Of a stretch of DNA of 64,000 nt, positions 33,804 to 42,939 are shown one piece after another. How positions within the stretch are numbered: position 1 is the first letter of the stretch; every line of letters starts with the position of its first letter. A model generated the notes under the pieces. That model searched no databases, was not told where the DNA came from, and saw only the letters and a program-made list of their open reading frames with translations. This DNA comes from Bordetella petrii (GTDB taxonomy: Bacteria; Pseudomonadota; Gammaproteobacteria; Burkholderiales; Burkholderiaceae_B). The translations under genes were made by a program, and so were the position numbers. The stretch covers positions 1,550,001 to 1,614,000 of the forward strand of contig NC_010170.1 of NCBI RefSeq assembly GCF_000067205.1, given 5' to 3'.

Positions 33804-34787
33804 ATGTTGTCTCGTTTATCAATTCGTTTGGTCGTCTGGCTAGGCTGCGTAGGCTTGAGCTTGCTGGCAGTAACGGCGAGTGCTGCAGACTACCCGAGCA
33901 AGCCCATTCGATGGATCGTTCCATTCCCGCCGGGCGGTGCAATCGACATGGTTTCTCGTGTCTTGGCCCAGCGCGTGTCGCAAACGCTGGGGCAGCCGGT
34001 GACAGTGGAGAATCGTCCGGGCTCGGGCGGGATCATCGGCAGCGCGGAGGTCGCGCGCTCCCCGGCTGACGGTTATACGCTGCTGGTGAACTCGACAGGG
34101 CTGGCAGTGGACAAGTGGTTTTATCCGAACGTCGCCTACGATGCTCGGAAAGCATTTGCCCCCGTGGCGCTGTTGGCAACTATCCCCAGCGTTCTAGTGG
34201 TGCCGGCTGATTCCCCATACAAGGATGCCAGGAGCCTACTAGCGTACGCAAAGGCCAACCCCGGTAAGGTGTCATTCGCCTCTGCAGGCATGGGGACGTC
34301 GATCCATCTGGCGGCCGCTCTGCTGGCCGCTCAGGCCGGGGTTGACCTGCTCCACGTGCCCTACAAAGGGAGCACGCCAGCTGCCGCCGACCTGATCGCG
34401 GGGCGAGTCTCCATGATGGTCGATTCGATCACCGCACAGCAGTCGTTTATCAAATCTGGACGGGTGCGTGCGCTGGGTGTCACCAGCTTGCAACCCGCGC
34501 CCTCATTGCCTGGGATTCCTCCCCTGGCGCAAGCAGCCGACCAACCGAAGTTCGAGGTCCTGACATGGTTTGGCTTATTTGTGCCGTCACGTACCTCGCC
34601 GGACATCGTCAAGGTGCTCAACACAGCAATGAATGAAGCACTGAAGACCCCGGAGGTACAAAAGGCGCTGGCGGATATCGGCGCTTCAGCGCAGGGGGGA
34701 ACATCGCAAGCTCTGGGCGTCTTATGGGACAACGAGATCGACCGATGGGGCCAGTTGATCGTCCACCATCGACTCAACACCCAATGA
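33804..34787 (+). CDS. Tripartite tricarboxylate transporter (TctC/Bug) substrate-binding protein, clc orf3
   Basis: A 327-residue periplasmic binding protein of the Bug/TctC family. The signal peptide ends near TASA-ADYP and is followed by the family hallmark PIRWIVPFPPGGAIDMVSRVLA and VENRPGSGG. It sits between clcB and clcD, the place of the unexplained ORF3 of the clc and tcb operons. No TctA/TctB membrane partners are in the window, so it may serve as a sensor or use a chromosomal transporter. Its contribution to chlorocatechol degradation is unknown. Confidence 0.9.
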   Translation: MLSRLSIRLVVWLGCVGLSLLAVTASAADYPSKPIRWIVPFPPGGAIDMVSRVLAQRVSQTLGQPVTVENRPGSGGIIGSAEVARSPADGYTLLVNSTGLAVDKWFYPNVAYDARKAFAPVALLATIPSVLVVPADSPYKDARSLLAYAKANPGKVSFASAGMGTSIHLAAALLAAQAGVDLLHVPYKGSTPAAADLIAGRVSMMVDSITAQQSFIKSGRVRALGVTSLQPAPSLPGIPPLAQAADQPKFEVLTWFGLFVPSRTSPDIVKVLNTAMNEALKTPEVQKALADIGASAQGGTSQALGVLWDNEIDRWGQLIVHHRLNTQ

Positions 34788-34808
34788 ACTGTAATCGGAG
34801 AGATGAAG

Positions 34809-35519
34809 ATGTTGACTGAAGGGATATCGATTCAATCGTATGACGGGCATACATTCGGCGCGCTCGTGGGCTCGCCGGCCAAAGCGCCCGCTCCCGTGAT
34901 TGTGATCGCTCAAGAAATATTTGGTGTGAACGCGTTCATGCGAGAAACGGTGTCATGGCTGGTCGACCAGGGGTATGCGGCAGTTTGCCCTGATCTGTAC
35001 GCGCGCCAGGCGCCAGGTACAGCACTCGATCCGCAGGATGAGGCGCAGAGAGAGCAAGCCTACAAGCTCTGGCAGGCCTTCGACATGGAGGCCGGCGTGG
35101 GCGATCTGGAGGCTGCTATCCGCTATGCGCGACACCAACCCTACAGCAACGGCAAGGTGGGATTGGTGGGGTATTGCCTGGGCGGTGCGCTTGCCTTTCT
35201 AGTGGCCGCCAAAGGATACGTGGATCGCGCCGTAGGCTACTACGGTGTTGGACTGGAGAAGCAGCTCAACAAGGTCCCGGAAGTCAAGCATCCGGCGTTG
35301 TTTCACATGGGCGGCCAAGACCACTTCGTGCCCGCGCCAAGCCGCCAGCTGATTACTGAAGGCTTCGGTGCCAATCCATTGCTGCAAGTGCACTGGTACG
35401 AAGAGGCCGGACACTCGTTCGCCAGGACGAGCAGTTCGGGCTATGTGGCGAGTGCCGCGGCGTTGGCCAACGAACGTACACTGGATTTCCTGGCGCCCTT
35501 GCAGAGCAAGAAGCCATGA
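34809..35519 (+). CDS. clcD: Dienelactone hydrolase
   Basis: A 236-residue alpha/beta hydrolase that opens cis- and trans-dienelactone to maleylacetate. The catalytic residues known for ClcD are all present: Glu36 (AQEIFG), Cys123 in GYCLGG, Asp171 (GGQDHFVP) and His202 (EAGHSF). The start at 34809 is preferred because GGAGAG stands 7 bases before it; an ATG at 34803 directly abuts that site. The sequence is nearly that of the B13 enzyme as remembered. The next gene overlaps by 4 bases. Confidence 0.95.
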   Translation: MLTEGISIQSYDGHTFGALVGSPAKAPAPVIVIAQEIFGVNAFMRETVSWLVDQGYAAVCPDLYARQAPGTALDPQDEAQREQAYKLWQAFDMEAGVGDLEAAIRYARHQPYSNGKVGLVGYCLGGALAFLVAAKGYVDRAVGYYGVGLEKQLNKVPEVKHPALFHMGGQDHFVPAPSRQLITEGFGANPLLQVHWYEEAGHSFARTSSSGYVASAAALANERTLDFLAPLQSKKP

Positions 35520-36574
35520 ATTTCATTCACGACTATCGTTCCCCGCGGGTGATTTTTGGACCCGACAGCCTCGCCCGATTGCCGCAGGAACTGGAACGTC
35601 TCGGCATTGACCGGGCGCTCGTGTTGACCACGCCTGAGCAGGCGCCCCTGGGACGGCAAGTAGCCGAGCCGGTCATCGGCCACGTGGCAGCCTTCTACGA
35701 TGGTGCGACCATGCATGTACCCGCTTTGGTGGCTGAGGAGGCCTGCAAGATTGCGCGCACGAGTGAGGCTAATGGCGTCATTGCGATTGGTGGGGGATCT
35801 ACTATCGGACTCGCTAAGATCGTGGCGCTCCGTACAGAGTTGCCCATCGTCGCTGTGCCCACGACATATGCAGGTAGCGAGATGACGTCCATCTTCGGTA
35901 TCACAGAGGGTGGCGTCAAGAAAACCGGCCGCGACGCGCGTGTCATGCCCCGTGCAGTTATCTACGAGCCCCGGCTGACCCTAGAGCTACCCCTTAGCAT
36001 CAGCGTGACCAGCGCGATCAATGCAATAGCCCATGCAGTTGAAGGCCTGTATGCGCCAGATGCCACGCCGCTGCTTACCATCATGGCCCAGGAAGGAATC
36101 GCAGCGACGGTACGCGCGATTTCCAGAATGTATCAATCACCAAGAGATCTTCAGGCTCGCGGCGACGCGCTTTATGGCGCTTGGCTCTGCGCGAGCGTGC
36201 TTGGCAACGTCAGTATGGCATTGCACCACAAGCTGTGCCACACGCTGGGAGGAACGCTCGATCTCCCTCATGCCCAGACCCATACGGTCGTGCTGCCCCA
36301 CGCGCTGGCCTATAACGCGCGCGCGGTGCCAGACGCAATGCGTGTGCTGCGCATTGCCCTGGGGCATGACGATCCACCCACGGCCTTGTACGAATTGGCT
36401 CGCGACAATGGCGCACCCGTGGCCTTGCGCGATCTCGGAATGCGCGAGGAGGATATTGAGCATGTTGGCGACCTGGCATTGCAGGACCGCTATCCCAATC
36501 CGCGGGAACTGGATCGAGACGCATTGCTTGCATTGCTGCGCGATGCGTACCACGGACGCCCGCCTTCCGCTTGA
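35516..36574 (+). CDS. clcE: Maleylacetate reductase
   Basis: A 352-residue iron-alcohol-dehydrogenase-like enzyme that uses NADH to reduce maleylacetate to 3-oxoadipate; 2-chloromaleylacetate is reductively dechlorinated first. Visible features are the Rossmann-like glycine motif IAIGGGSTIGLAKI, VPTTYAGSEMT, and the C-terminal helical half with HKLCHTLGGTLDLPHAQTH carrying the conserved histidines. It is the last gene of the clc operon and completes the path to the beta-ketoadipate route. Confidence 0.93.
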   Translation: MNFIHDYRSPRVIFGPDSLARLPQELERLGIDRALVLTTPEQAPLGRQVAEPVIGHVAAFYDGATMHVPALVAEEACKIARTSEANGVIAIGGGSTIGLAKIVALRTELPIVAVPTTYAGSEMTSIFGITEGGVKKTGRDARVMPRAVIYEPRLTLELPLSISVTSAINAIAHAVEGLYAPDATPLLTIMAQEGIAATVRAISRMYQSPRDLQARGDALYGAWLCASVLGNVSMALHHKLCHTLGGTLDLPHAQTHTVVLPHALAYNARAVPDAMRVLRIALGHDDPPTALYELARDNGAPVALRDLGMREEDIEHVGDLALQDRYPNPRELDRDALLALLRDAYHGRPPSA

Positions 36575-36689
36575 GGAGGTTGGCATGGAATTTTCTTTTG
36601 ATACAAGTTGACGCCCCAGGCGTTGGCCACTCCAGCCGCACAGCCGGGCGGAGTGAACACAACAACACCACCACCACCACGAGGTTGCG

Positions 36690-37673
36690 ATGGCGCATCT
36701 GTCCTACTCTCCTCCGAGGAATTTCGACGCCCTTTACCGACAACGTGTATTCCAGTCCCATCAGGCCGTGCGCATGCATGACGCGGCAGCGCGAGAGTTG
36801 GCCGACCATAGCCTGACATGGCGTTCGGGCAACGTCGATGCGGCTTTGTACAAGGCACGCGCGCGGCGCCTAACCCTGTTCTCCTTTCGCTATGGTGCAG
36901 AGGTCGAAATTGCACCAAGACCGAGCGAGGAGTTCATCGTGGTGCATCATTCGATCAGAGGCGCCGCAGAATTGAGCGTTGACGGCCAGCATATGGTATT
37001 GCCCCAAGGGCGCACCGGCTGGATGGCCCCACGGCGAAATTGGCGCATGCGCTGGGAGGCGGGGTGTGAGCAACTCATCCTGAAAATTCCGCGCGACATG
37101 ATCGAGGCGGGTGGTATCGCACCGATGGCACCACTTGCGACTTTGCCAGCAGGGCTGGATACGCAGTGGCTGCTGCTGGTCCAGGTGTTGCTGGGCGCGT
37201 CGTCCGCACCGACCTGCGCGGGAGAGCCCGCCGCGTGGGTGGAGCATATCGAGCAGGGCTTGGCTTCGCTGCTGCGCGCGGCCAGTTCCTGTAGTTTGCC
37301 GCGCGAGTCGAGCGATCGGAACTTCGTTGCGCGCGACCCCATCGCCCGGCTTCAGGCCATGGAAGACTATATGCGTGAGCGCCTTGGGGCGCCTATCGGA
37401 CTGGCAGACCTATCAGGTGCGGCCGGCGTCAGCGCCCGGGTCCTGCAGCAGACCTGTCAACGTCACCGGCAGATGAGCCCCATGGAGTTGCTACGAGACA
37501 TGCGCCTGGATGCTGTCCATGCGTGGCTATCCGAGCACCCGAGTGCCAACATCACCGAGACAGCCCTGTTCTACGGATTCGGCCACCTCGGCCGATTCGC
37601 CGCCTACTACCGGCAACGCTTCGGAGAGTCACCGCACCAGACGGCGCAGCGCCGGTGTTGCGCTCTCTCCTGA
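36690..37673 (+). CDS. AraC/XylS-family regulator, probable activator of the downstream dioxygenase operon
   Basis: A 327-residue regulator. It has an N-terminal AraC-binding-like domain (SLTWRSGNVDAALYKARARRL region) and a C-terminal double helix-turn-helix domain from about residue 225 (DYMRERLGAPIGLADLSGAAGVSAR ... ITETALFYGFGHLGRFAAYYRQRFGESP). AraC-type activators (AndR, AntR, XylS) control anthranilate and benzoate dioxygenases, and this gene precedes such an operon on the same strand, with an 800-base scarred gap. It follows clcE by 115 bases. Confidence 0.82.
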   Translation: MAHLSYSPPRNFDALYRQRVFQSHQAVRMHDAAARELADHSLTWRSGNVDAALYKARARRLTLFSFRYGAEVEIAPRPSEEFIVVHHSIRGAAELSVDGQHMVLPQGRTGWMAPRRNWRMRWEAGCEQLILKIPRDMIEAGGIAPMAPLATLPAGLDTQWLLLVQVLLGASSAPTCAGEPAAWVEHIEQGLASLLRAASSCSLPRESSDRNFVARDPIARLQAMEDYMRERLGAPIGLADLSGAAGVSARVLQQTCQRHRQMSPMELLRDMRLDAVHAWLSEHPSANITETALFYGFGHLGRFAAYYRQRFGESPHQTAQRRCCALS

Positions 37674-38468
37674 CTGCGATATCGCAGCGTCAGTGCATGC
37701 CGAGCGCTACGGCGTGGCGACGGCCGGTATGTCTCTCGCGAGCACGACTGGTTTGCGCGCTGCAGGATCTGCAGGATGGGCTGCCGCTGTTGCGGGGCCG
37801 AACCGTTCGAGGCCTTGGCACCGTCCTTCCAGACCGGCTCAAATCCTTGCTGACCCGCGTAACGGCAACTGGAGTCAATGTTGCCTGACGGATGGGCTGT
37901 GGCGTCTTGCCTGGTGTTAGCGAACCGGATTCCCCCATCCATCGCTTCATCGCTTATCTCGGTGCCGCAGACGTGGTGATCCTGATCCTGCCCTTGGTCT
38001 ATGCCCCATGCTTACGCAGGCGGCGGAGGCAGCCAAGACAGCACCGTAGCAGTACCAGCCTGAGAGCGTGTGTGGACGCCCCGGAGTGCCAAGCCCTCAG
38101 TTCGTTAAGGCAATGGATCGCGGTGCGGAGCGTCCTCGGCCATGAAGGCAAGCAAGGTACGGCGCAGCAAAGCTCCACTCTTCATCGCTGACATCCGTCT
38201 GATACGGCCTTCTTGGCGCCGCTCCAAGGTACGGAATCGCCCAGCCGATCAATTCAACAATTAAGAAAGTACGCGCACGCGCTAAGGCCGGCCGCATGGC
38301 ATGTCGCCTGGGGTCTTTCTATTTTCACCAGTTTCGGACTCTGGGGATATCCCTTGGATTTTCGCAATCCGGATTCTGATTCATATACATATTCGCGCAG
38401 CGGATAGCTGAGATGAGCAGGCGTTCCTAGACTCCATTCAACGCAATGTTGAAAAAGGAGACTAAGCC
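37674..38468. other. Scarred intergenic region ahead of the dioxygenase operon
   Basis: About 795 bases with no intact gene. It contains the IS5-type remnant at 38104-38210 and, from about 38240, AT-richer DNA likely to hold the dioxygenase promoter and AraC-type sites. I could not assign a promoter or operator with confidence. Confidence 0.5.
38104..38210 (-). pseudogene. IS5-family transposase, N-terminal fragment
   Basis: The minus strand encodes RRPYQTDVSDEEWSFAAPYL, the usual opening of an IS5-type transposase, and then continues in a shifted frame with MAEDAPHRD. Nothing of the DDE domain remains. It marks an old insertion between the AraC gene and its presumed target operon. Confidence 0.7.
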
Positions 38469-39731
38469 ATGTCCGAAATGGTCGCCAAGCCGTCTGCGCA
38501 TGCCGAGCGCACAGTGTCTTTTTTACAGCCCAATGGTTCCGAAGTGCCTTTTCGGGTCTTTAGTTCGCAGGAAGTGTATGACCGCGAGCAGGAGCGAATC
38601 TTTCGCGGTGCGACCTGGTCCTTCCTCGGCTTGGAGGCGGAGATCCCGAACGTGTACGACTTCAAGAGCACTTTCATCGGCGACACGCCGGTAGTCGTGA
38701 CGCGCACGCCCGATGGGTTGTCATGCTGGGTCAATCGATGCGCGCACCGCGGCGCGCAGGTCTGCCGCGAGCTGCGTGGCAACGCCCGCTCCCATGCGTG
38801 CGTGTATCACCAGTGGGGCTATTCGGCAAAGGGCGATCTGCTGGGCGTCCCGTTCCGCCGGGGCCAGAATGGAATGGCCGGCATGCCGGCCGACTTCAAG
38901 ACCGAAGAGCATGGTCTGCAGCAGGTGCGCGTCGCCAGCTACCGTGGGCTGGTGTTCGGCACCTTTCGCCAAGACACGCCGTCGCTGGAGGACTACATCG
39001 GTCCGATGATGCGCCCCTGGATTGACCGCATCTTTCACAAGCCGGTGGTCTATCTCGGCTGCACGCGGCAGTATTCCAAATCCAACTGGAAGCTGTACCT
39101 GGAAAACGTCAAGGATGGCTACCACGCGAGCCTTCTGCATCTGTTTCACACAACCTTCAACATCTACCGCGTGGGGATGAAGGTGCGCCAGATGGCGGAT
39201 GTGGGCGGCCTGCACAGCCTCTTGACCTCGACCAAGCCTGAAGTCGATACCAATACCGCTGCGGCCTACGAGGCCCAGAAGGTGCGCACGATGAACAACA
39301 AGCTCGTGCTGGAAGACCCAACCCTGCTCGGGCAGATCCAAGAGTACGAAGAAATCACCACCAACAACATCCAGGCCATCCTCCCCCAATTGGTGATCCA
39401 GCAGATCCACAACACGCTGGCGGCGCGCCAGTTGCTCCCCAAGGGTCCGAACAACTTCGAGCTGATCTTTCATTTCTTCGGCTACGAGGACGATACCCCG
39501 GAGTTGCGCGAACTGCGCCTCCTCCAGGCCAACCTCGTCGGTCCCGCAGGCTACATCTCGATGGAGGACACGGAGGCCACAGAACTGGTGCAGCGCGCCA
39601 CGCGCATGGATCCGGACAGCCATTCGTACATCGCTATGGCCCAGGACGTTCCAGAGGAGACGGACTCTTCGATCACGGAATACATGATCCGACGCTTCTG
39701 GACCAGCTACCAGGCATTGATGGGGTACTGA
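38469..39731 (+). CDS. Aromatic acid 1,2-dioxygenase, alpha subunit (AndAc/OhbB-like)
   Basis: A 420-residue Rieske non-haem iron oxygenase. The [2Fe-2S] ligands are Cys91/His93 (NRCAHRGAQ) and Cys111/His114 (CVYHQW). The mononuclear iron site is in ENVKDGYHASLLHLFH with His219 and His224. The sequence resembles the large subunit of anthranilate 1,2-dioxygenase (AndAc) and ortho-halobenzoate dioxygenase (OhbB), which release catechol from ortho-substituted benzoates. AAGGAGACTAAGCC precedes the ATG. Next to clc genes, an ortho-chlorobenzoate or anthranilate-type substrate is the best guess; sequence alone does not decide. Confidence 0.87.
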   Translation: MSEMVAKPSAHAERTVSFLQPNGSEVPFRVFSSQEVYDREQERIFRGATWSFLGLEAEIPNVYDFKSTFIGDTPVVVTRTPDGLSCWVNRCAHRGAQVCRELRGNARSHACVYHQWGYSAKGDLLGVPFRRGQNGMAGMPADFKTEEHGLQQVRVASYRGLVFGTFRQDTPSLEDYIGPMMRPWIDRIFHKPVVYLGCTRQYSKSNWKLYLENVKDGYHASLLHLFHTTFNIYRVGMKVRQMADVGGLHSLLTSTKPEVDTNTAAAYEAQKVRTMNNKLVLEDPTLLGQIQEYEEITTNNIQAILPQLVIQQIHNTLAARQLLPKGPNNFELIFHFFGYEDDTPELRELRLLQANLVGPAGYISMEDTEATELVQRATRMDPDSHSYIAMAQDVPEETDSSITEYMIRRFWTSYQALMGY

Positions 39732-39733
39732 GC

Positions 39734-40213
39734 ATGGATACGAACAACGCACAACTCTGGACCGAAATCGCAATCTTGCAGCACCAGTACGTGAGCGCGC
39801 TCGACAGCGGAAACCTTGAGGCGTGGCCGCAATTTTTCACAGAGGACTGTCGATACGAAATCATTCCAAAGGAGAACGTGGATGCAGGGCTGCCGGCGCC
39901 GGTCATCTACTGTCGCAATCAGAAGATGCTACGCGACCGGGTGACCTCGCTGCGCAATGCCAACATCTACGAAAGCCACACCTACCGGCACCTGGTTTCG
40001 GGCCTGGTTCTGACGAACGTGGCACAGGACACCGTGCAAACGACGTCAAGTTATGTCGTGGTCATCACCGGCCTGACTGGCGAGTCCTCTATCTATCAGG
40101 CGGGGGCCTACCAAGACGAAGTAGTCAAGGCGAACGGCGTTTGGCGTTATCGCGCCAAGCGTGTGATGTACGACACCTTGCGCGTACAGACTCTGCTGGC
40201 CACTCCGATCTGA
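39734..40213 (+). CDS. Aromatic acid 1,2-dioxygenase, beta subunit (AndAd/OhbA-like)
   Basis: A 159-residue small subunit of the ring-hydroxylating beta family: ALDSGNLEAWPQFFTEDCRYEIIPKENVDAG, IYESHTYRHLVSG and a C-terminal WRYRAKRVMYDTLRVQTLLATPI. It lies 2 bases after the alpha stop, so the pair is co-translated and should form an alpha3beta3 oxygenase. No redox centre is expected in it. It is unrelated in detail to the AT-rich beta gene at 11652-12170. Confidence 0.87.
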   Translation: MDTNNAQLWTEIAILQHQYVSALDSGNLEAWPQFFTEDCRYEIIPKENVDAGLPAPVIYCRNQKMLRDRVTSLRNANIYESHTYRHLVSGLVLTNVAQDTVQTTSSYVVVITGLTGESSIYQAGAYQDEVVKANGVWRYRAKRVMYDTLRVQTLLATPI

Positions 40214-40310
40214 GACTTGGCGGCGATGTTGAGAATGCCGATTTCCGTATGCAACCTCTCAATGCAGGCCGCCACTCAAACGGTGAGGCAATGACTATTT
40301 TGTGAGAACG

Positions 40311-41288
40311 ATGAATACTGCCTTCCTTCCCGATCCTGCTTCATTGCGTGTTCGTGTCGTGCGCAAAGAGGCTCTAACAAAGGACATTGTCCTGATTGAG
40401 TTGGCCAGTGTGGACGGCCAGCCTCTTCCCACGTTCACCGCGGGGGCACACATCGATGTGCAACTGCCGGGCGGCCTGACGCGCCAATATTCGCTATGCG
40501 ACACCGCTGCAGAAACCTACCAGATCGCCGTTCTCAAGGAGCCGCAGGGACGAGGGGGATCGGTGGCGATGCACGACCTTGTGCATGCAGGCAGCGAGCT
40601 CGTTGTCGGCACGCCAAGAAACCTCTTCGAGTTGAGTGCATCAGCCCAGAGCAGTCTCCTGCTTGCAGGAGGAATCGGAATCACGCCATTGCTTTGCATG
40701 GCGCAATCACTGGCGACTGCCCGCCGGCCGTTTTCTTTGCATTACTGCACTCGCTCTGCCGAAGCGACGGCCTTCCGCGGCGCGCTCGCGGCAGCGCCTT
40801 ACGCGGCGCAGGTGCACCACCACTACGATGATGGCACGCCCGAGCAAAAGCTGGATCTGCCTGCTCTGCTGTCCTGCCCTCAGCCTGGGATGCATCTGTA
40901 CACCTGCGGGCCATCCGGCTTTATGGATGCGGTCCTCGCAGCGGCGCGGGCCTCGGGCTGGCCCGAGTCTCAGTTGCACTACGAGTTCTTCAAAGCCGAG
41001 CCTCCGCAATCAGAGAACGATGGCAGCTTTGAGGTCCAGGTGGCGAGCACCGGCGAGGTCATCCCTGTAGCCGCCGATGAGACGGTGCTAATGGCTTTGG
41101 CCGCACACGGGATCGAACTGCCCGCCTCGTGCGAACAAGGCGTCTGCGGTACTTGCCTCACGCGTGTACTGGGTGGCGAACCCGATCACCGTGATATGTA
41201 CCTCACCCCGGAGGAGCAGGCCCAGAACGACCAGTTCCTACCGTGCTGTTCCAGGTCGAAGTCCGCTCGTCTGGTGCTCGATATCTGA
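40311..41288 (+). CDS. Phthalate-dioxygenase-type reductase (FMN/NADH plus plant-type [2Fe-2S])
   Basis: A 325-residue electron-transfer protein. The flavin domain is N-terminal (RQYSLC as the FMN-binding RxYS motif) and the NAD-binding domain central (GGIGITPLLCM, YTCGPSGFMDAV). The C-terminal plant-type ferredoxin has cysteines in SCEQGVCGTC and LPCCSRS. This single-protein chain passes electrons from NADH to the oxygenase. The start at 40311 is preferred over a GTG at 40302. The 97-base gap from the beta gene is longer than other gaps in the operon. AndA enzymes normally use a separate ferredoxin and reductase, so this pairing is unusual. Confidence 0.87.
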   Translation: MNTAFLPDPASLRVRVVRKEALTKDIVLIELASVDGQPLPTFTAGAHIDVQLPGGLTRQYSLCDTAAETYQIAVLKEPQGRGGSVAMHDLVHAGSELVVGTPRNLFELSASAQSSLLLAGGIGITPLLCMAQSLATARRPFSLHYCTRSAEATAFRGALAAAPYAAQVHHHYDDGTPEQKLDLPALLSCPQPGMHLYTCGPSGFMDAVLAAARASGWPESQLHYEFFKAEPPQSENDGSFEVQVASTGEVIPVAADETVLMALAAHGIELPASCEQGVCGTCLTRVLGGEPDHRDMYLTPEEQAQNDQFLPCCSRSKSARLVLDI

Positions 41289-41492
41289 GTTCAGGAGCAA
41301 TCGCGTAGCACGTGGCCACTGCCAGGCGATTGCCTTTGATCCAGAGTGTCCTGGTGGATCGAAAACGGAGCCTCGATCCGATATCGCGCGTCTGCGTTCA
41401 GTGCACCCCCAAAAGCAGGGACTGCAACAACGAAGAGGATGGGGTCGAAAAGGTCCTCATGAGCCCACGTAAATTCTTAACCGGAGAATCGG

Positions 41493-42878
41493 ATGCGTAC
41501 GATCAACCTTGCCTCCCTCACCGCGGACGCGAAATTCAACCGATTCCATCTCAGCATATTGCTGTGGTGTGCATTGATTATCGTCATGGACGGCTACGAC
41601 CTTGCCGTCGCCGGAATTGCGCTACCGAGCATCATGCAGGCGATGTCGATCGAGCCGGCGCATGCCGGTTTAATGGTGAGTTCGGCGCTCTTTGGCATGT
41701 TGTTCGGAAATCTGCTCTTCGGCACGTTGGGTGAGCGCATCGGCCGCCCCAAAGCCATTGCGATCTGCGTGTTTTTGTTCAGCGCGTTCACGGCCGCGGC
41801 CGGCCTGACCAACGACCCCAAGACCTTTGCGCTGGCCCGCTTCGTGGCAGGCCTGGGCATCGGTGGAGTGATGCCCAATGTGATCGCGCAGATGACGGAG
41901 TACTCGCCAAAGCGCATGCGAGCCATGTTGGTCGCGCTGATGTTCAGCGGATATTGTGTTGGTGGGGTGCTGGCGGCAGTGCTTGGAAAATCGCTGATTG
42001 AGGTCCATGGCTGGCAGTCGGTCTTTCTCTTGGCCGCCGCGCCGATCGTGTTGATCCCGTTCATCCTCCGCAGCATGCCTGAGTCGGTGCCGTTCCTCAT
42101 TCGGAGGAAGGACGCGCGCGCGTTGCAACAGCTCGCCGCGAAAATTGATCCCACGTACACACCCCATCAGGATGACACCTTTGTCGGCATCGGCGCCGAG
42201 CAAGCCGGTGCAACCGCGCCGGTCAGGCAGCTCTTCCAGGACGGTCGCACGCCGAGCACCGTACTGTTTTGGCTGTCATGCGTGATGTGCCTGTTCATGG
42301 TGTACGCGCTGAGCTCCTGGTTGACCAAGCTGATGGCTTCGGCGGGCTACAGCATCGGCTCAGCCTTGACTTTCGTGATCGTGATGAACCTGGGAGGAAT
42401 TTTGGGCGCGATCGCTGGCGGCTGGCTAGCGGATCGGCTCCACATCAAGTACGTGCTCGCAAGCATGTATCTGATTGCGGCAGGCTCGTTGGCCATGCTG
42501 GGGCAGGAGGTCAGCACTAGCCTGCGTTATGTGCTGATCGGTCTTGCAGGCGGAACGACCATCGGTACGCAGATCGTAGGCTGCGCCTACGTGGGCCAGT
42601 TCTACCCGAACACGATTCGTGCAACCGGGCTGGGATGGTTCCTTGGTGTCGGGCGTGTGGGAGCCATTGTGGCGCCGATCGTGATTGGTGCGCTTGTGGG
42701 CGCCGAATTGCCTCTGGGGCTCAACTTCGTTGCCATCGGCATTCCAGGCTTGCTGGCGGCGATCTTGATCTTCTGCATTGACCATGCGAAGTCGGCATCG
42801 AATGAAAAGGAGGCGGCCAAGAAATCGTGGGCGACAGGGCGGCCTGCTGCAGGCGTGGTATTGGGCCGCGACTCTTGA
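41493..42878 (+). CDS. Aromatic acid:H+ symporter (AAHS, major facilitator family)
   Basis: A 461-residue transporter with twelve predicted membrane helices. It carries the AAHS signature in helix 1 (IVMDGYDLAVAGIALPSIM, the DGxDL acid pair) and the MFS loop 2-3 motif GERIGRPKAIAI. BenK and PcaK of this family import benzoates. A central cytoplasmic loop lies at about 190-245. CCGGAGAATCGG stands before the ATG. It lies 204 bases after the reductase and should import the dioxygenase substrate. Confidence 0.88.
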   Translation: MRTINLASLTADAKFNRFHLSILLWCALIIVMDGYDLAVAGIALPSIMQAMSIEPAHAGLMVSSALFGMLFGNLLFGTLGERIGRPKAIAICVFLFSAFTAAAGLTNDPKTFALARFVAGLGIGGVMPNVIAQMTEYSPKRMRAMLVALMFSGYCVGGVLAAVLGKSLIEVHGWQSVFLLAAAPIVLIPFILRSMPESVPFLIRRKDARALQQLAAKIDPTYTPHQDDTFVGIGAEQAGATAPVRQLFQDGRTPSTVLFWLSCVMCLFMVYALSSWLTKLMASAGYSIGSALTFVIVMNLGGILGAIAGGWLADRLHIKYVLASMYLIAAGSLAMLGQEVSTSLRYVLIGLAGGTTIGTQIVGCAYVGQFYPNTIRATGLGWFLGVGRVGAIVAPIVIGALVGAELPLGLNFVAIGIPGLLAAILIFCIDHAKSASNEKEAAKKSWATGRPAAGVVLGRDS

Positions 42879-42939
42879 TCGCTGTGATCTAACGACTCTT
42901 CATAGAACATGCCCCACCACAGCTCCGAAAGAACTCGCC

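Noticed and set aside
38469..40213. Naming the dioxygenase firmly andAc/andAd or ohbB/ohbA
   Set aside because: The sequence resembles both and the reductase differs from both, so symbols were left empty.
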